DNA of 64,000 nt. It comes from Mariprofundus sp. EBB-1 (lineage in GTDB: Bacteria; Pseudomonadota; Zetaproteobacteria; Mariprofundales; Mariprofundaceae). The stretch is taken from positions 1 to 64,000 of the forward strand of contig NZ_RCFQ01000012.1 of NCBI RefSeq assembly GCF_003665155.1. The letters are read 5' to 3'. The position numbers were made by a program, and so were the translations under genes. The notes under the pieces are model-generated. The model did not search any database and was not told the origin of the DNA. It saw only the letters and a list, made by a program, of their open reading frames with translations. Below are positions 63,435-64,000 of this stretch, one piece after another (the stretch's first letter is position 1; each line of letters starts with the position of its first letter).

Positions 63435-64000
63435 TTAATGCGATTGCCCTTGCCTCTGCTCAGCAATACGCATCAACTGCTGTTTCACCCATGCCGGGCC
63501 CGGTTTATGTTTTTGTTCAAAGGAGAGTGCTTCCAGCTCTTTCAACGCACTCACCAATAGATCAAGCTGACGTGGCAAATAAATCAGCATCGCCTGTAGT
63601 ACCTGCTCACGAATATCCCACTGCAAATTGCCGGCGCTTGCACCCAAGATTTGCAACAGTTCATCATCAGAAGCAGGTGCGGCCATATCAACTTTTTCCA
63701 TAGCCAGCAGACGCGAAGAAAGCTCCGGAGGCAGTAATCCTATATTTCCACGCCAGCCAATAACCATGGGTCGCTGCTGATCACGCCCGCGTTCAATTAA
63801 GTGAAATAACGCGTGCGCAATGGGCAAAGAAATTGCTCCCGCAGGCACATCAATCAACCAACAGTGTTGGCCGTCCAAATGCTTTTCCCACTGCTGAGCC
63901 AGTTGCCAGCTGCTGTCATGATCGGCATCGGAGTCCACATACAGCATCGCGGTAATACCATGTTCCGTGGCAAGCGTTCGCAGTAGGTGACTTTTTCCGG
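63435..64000 (-). CDS. hda: Hda-like DnaA-regulating AAA+ protein, partial at 5' end
   Basis: The frame stays open to the window edge, so the N-terminus is missing. The visible start contains GKSHLLRTLATEHG, the Walker A end of DnaA/Hda proteins, then AMLYVDSDADH and a C-terminal AAA+ lid (IREQVLQAMLIYLPRQLDLLV, LKELEALSFEQKHKPG). Hda with the beta clamp turns DnaA-ATP to DnaA-ADP. No DNA-binding domain follows, which separates it from DnaA itself. A 3'-end repeat follows the gene. Confidence 0.8.
   Translation of the reverse strand, partial: GKSHLLRTLATEHGITAMLYVDSDADHDSSWQLAQQWEKHLDGQHCWLIDVPAGAISLPIAHALFHLIERGRDQQRPMVIGWRGNIGLLPPELSSRLLAMEKVDMAAPASDDELLQILGASAGNLQWDIREQVLQAMLIYLPRQLDLLVSALKELEALSFEQKHKPGPAWVKQQLMRIAEQRQGQSH

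Noticed and set aside
1-64000. tRNA, rRNA, CRISPR or riboswitch
   Set aside because: I read both strands for tRNA arms, repeated spacer patterns and common riboswitch cores and found none I could support. A tRNAscan and Rfam run would settle it.

Overview
The window reads as a chromosomal segment of a Gram-negative proteobacterium at roughly 50% G+C. Lipobox lipoproteins, a porin, a Bam/LPS-type envelope locus, heptose genes and C-P lyase all point that way. The syntenic block lpoA-rsmI-yraN-SIS protein-BON lipoprotein is the layout known from Gammaproteobacteria. The mix of gamma-type families with unusual extra genes would also suit a neighbouring class such as Zetaproteobacteria; the exact taxon is an inference and is not settled here. 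There is no rRNA, tRNA, CRISPR array, integrase or complete insertion sequence that I can recognise.

Layout. 1-5.9 kb holds folA, acnA and gshA, among intergenic DNA packed with a modular repeat family (core resembling TTCACCGC..CGCAAAG..GTAAGTC) and two copies of a second element of about 120 bp. The short repeat sits directly after the stop codon of most genes here, always in the same orientation relative to the gene, and it even encodes the last 11 residues of FolA. 5.9-13.7 kb is the least ordinary coding region: a zinc-ribbon methyltransferase diverges from an operon encoding a protoporphyrinogen-oxidase-like flavoprotein, a small lipoprotein, a PEP-carboxykinase homologue with changed catalytic residues, a JmjC/cupin-type putative Fe(II) oxygenase and a YyaL-type thioredoxin-domain protein. 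14-15.1 kb holds three small unknown proteins. 15.1-19 kb has lipA, a membrane-anchored RRM protein, a DAHP synthase and a beta-propeller lipoprotein.

19.1-25.5 kb is a leftward run: argG, cytochrome b561, a DUF2782 protein, a ThiE/TenI-like protein, sixA, an anchored TAXI protein and trhP. 25.6-32.5 kb carries ogt, a YqaA protein, smpB, an SH3 protein, an OmpA lipoprotein, a coiled-coil protein, hemH, acyP and nadB. 32.5-38.5 kb is the envelope block lpoA / rsmI-yraN-gmhA-(DHS-like unknown)-dolP-rfaE2. In it the classical yra gene order is interleaved with ADP-heptose genes, nearly all joined by 4-nt start/stop overlaps. 38.5-49.6 kb has a cysteine synthase, gluQ, an Na+/H+-type antiporter, gpmI, a DUF4126 protein, a Sel1 protein, a histidine phosphatase and polA.

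49.8-62.3 kb is a complete phosphonate system: regulator phnF, transporter phnDCE1E2, C-P lyase phnGHIJKLMNP, then an outer-membrane porin. Arrays of four 7-bp direct repeats at 11-bp spacing (Pho boxes) precede both phnF and the porin, so both should answer to PhoB during phosphate starvation. A shared palindrome AGATATCT just downstream of both arrays is a candidate PhnF operator. The model is that the porin admits phosphonates, PhnDCE imports them, PhnGHIJKLM breaks the C-P bond, and PhnP and PhnN route the ribose product to PRPP. The window ends with a secreted unknown protein, another copy of the 3'-end repeat, and the 3' part of an hda-like gene that runs off the right edge.
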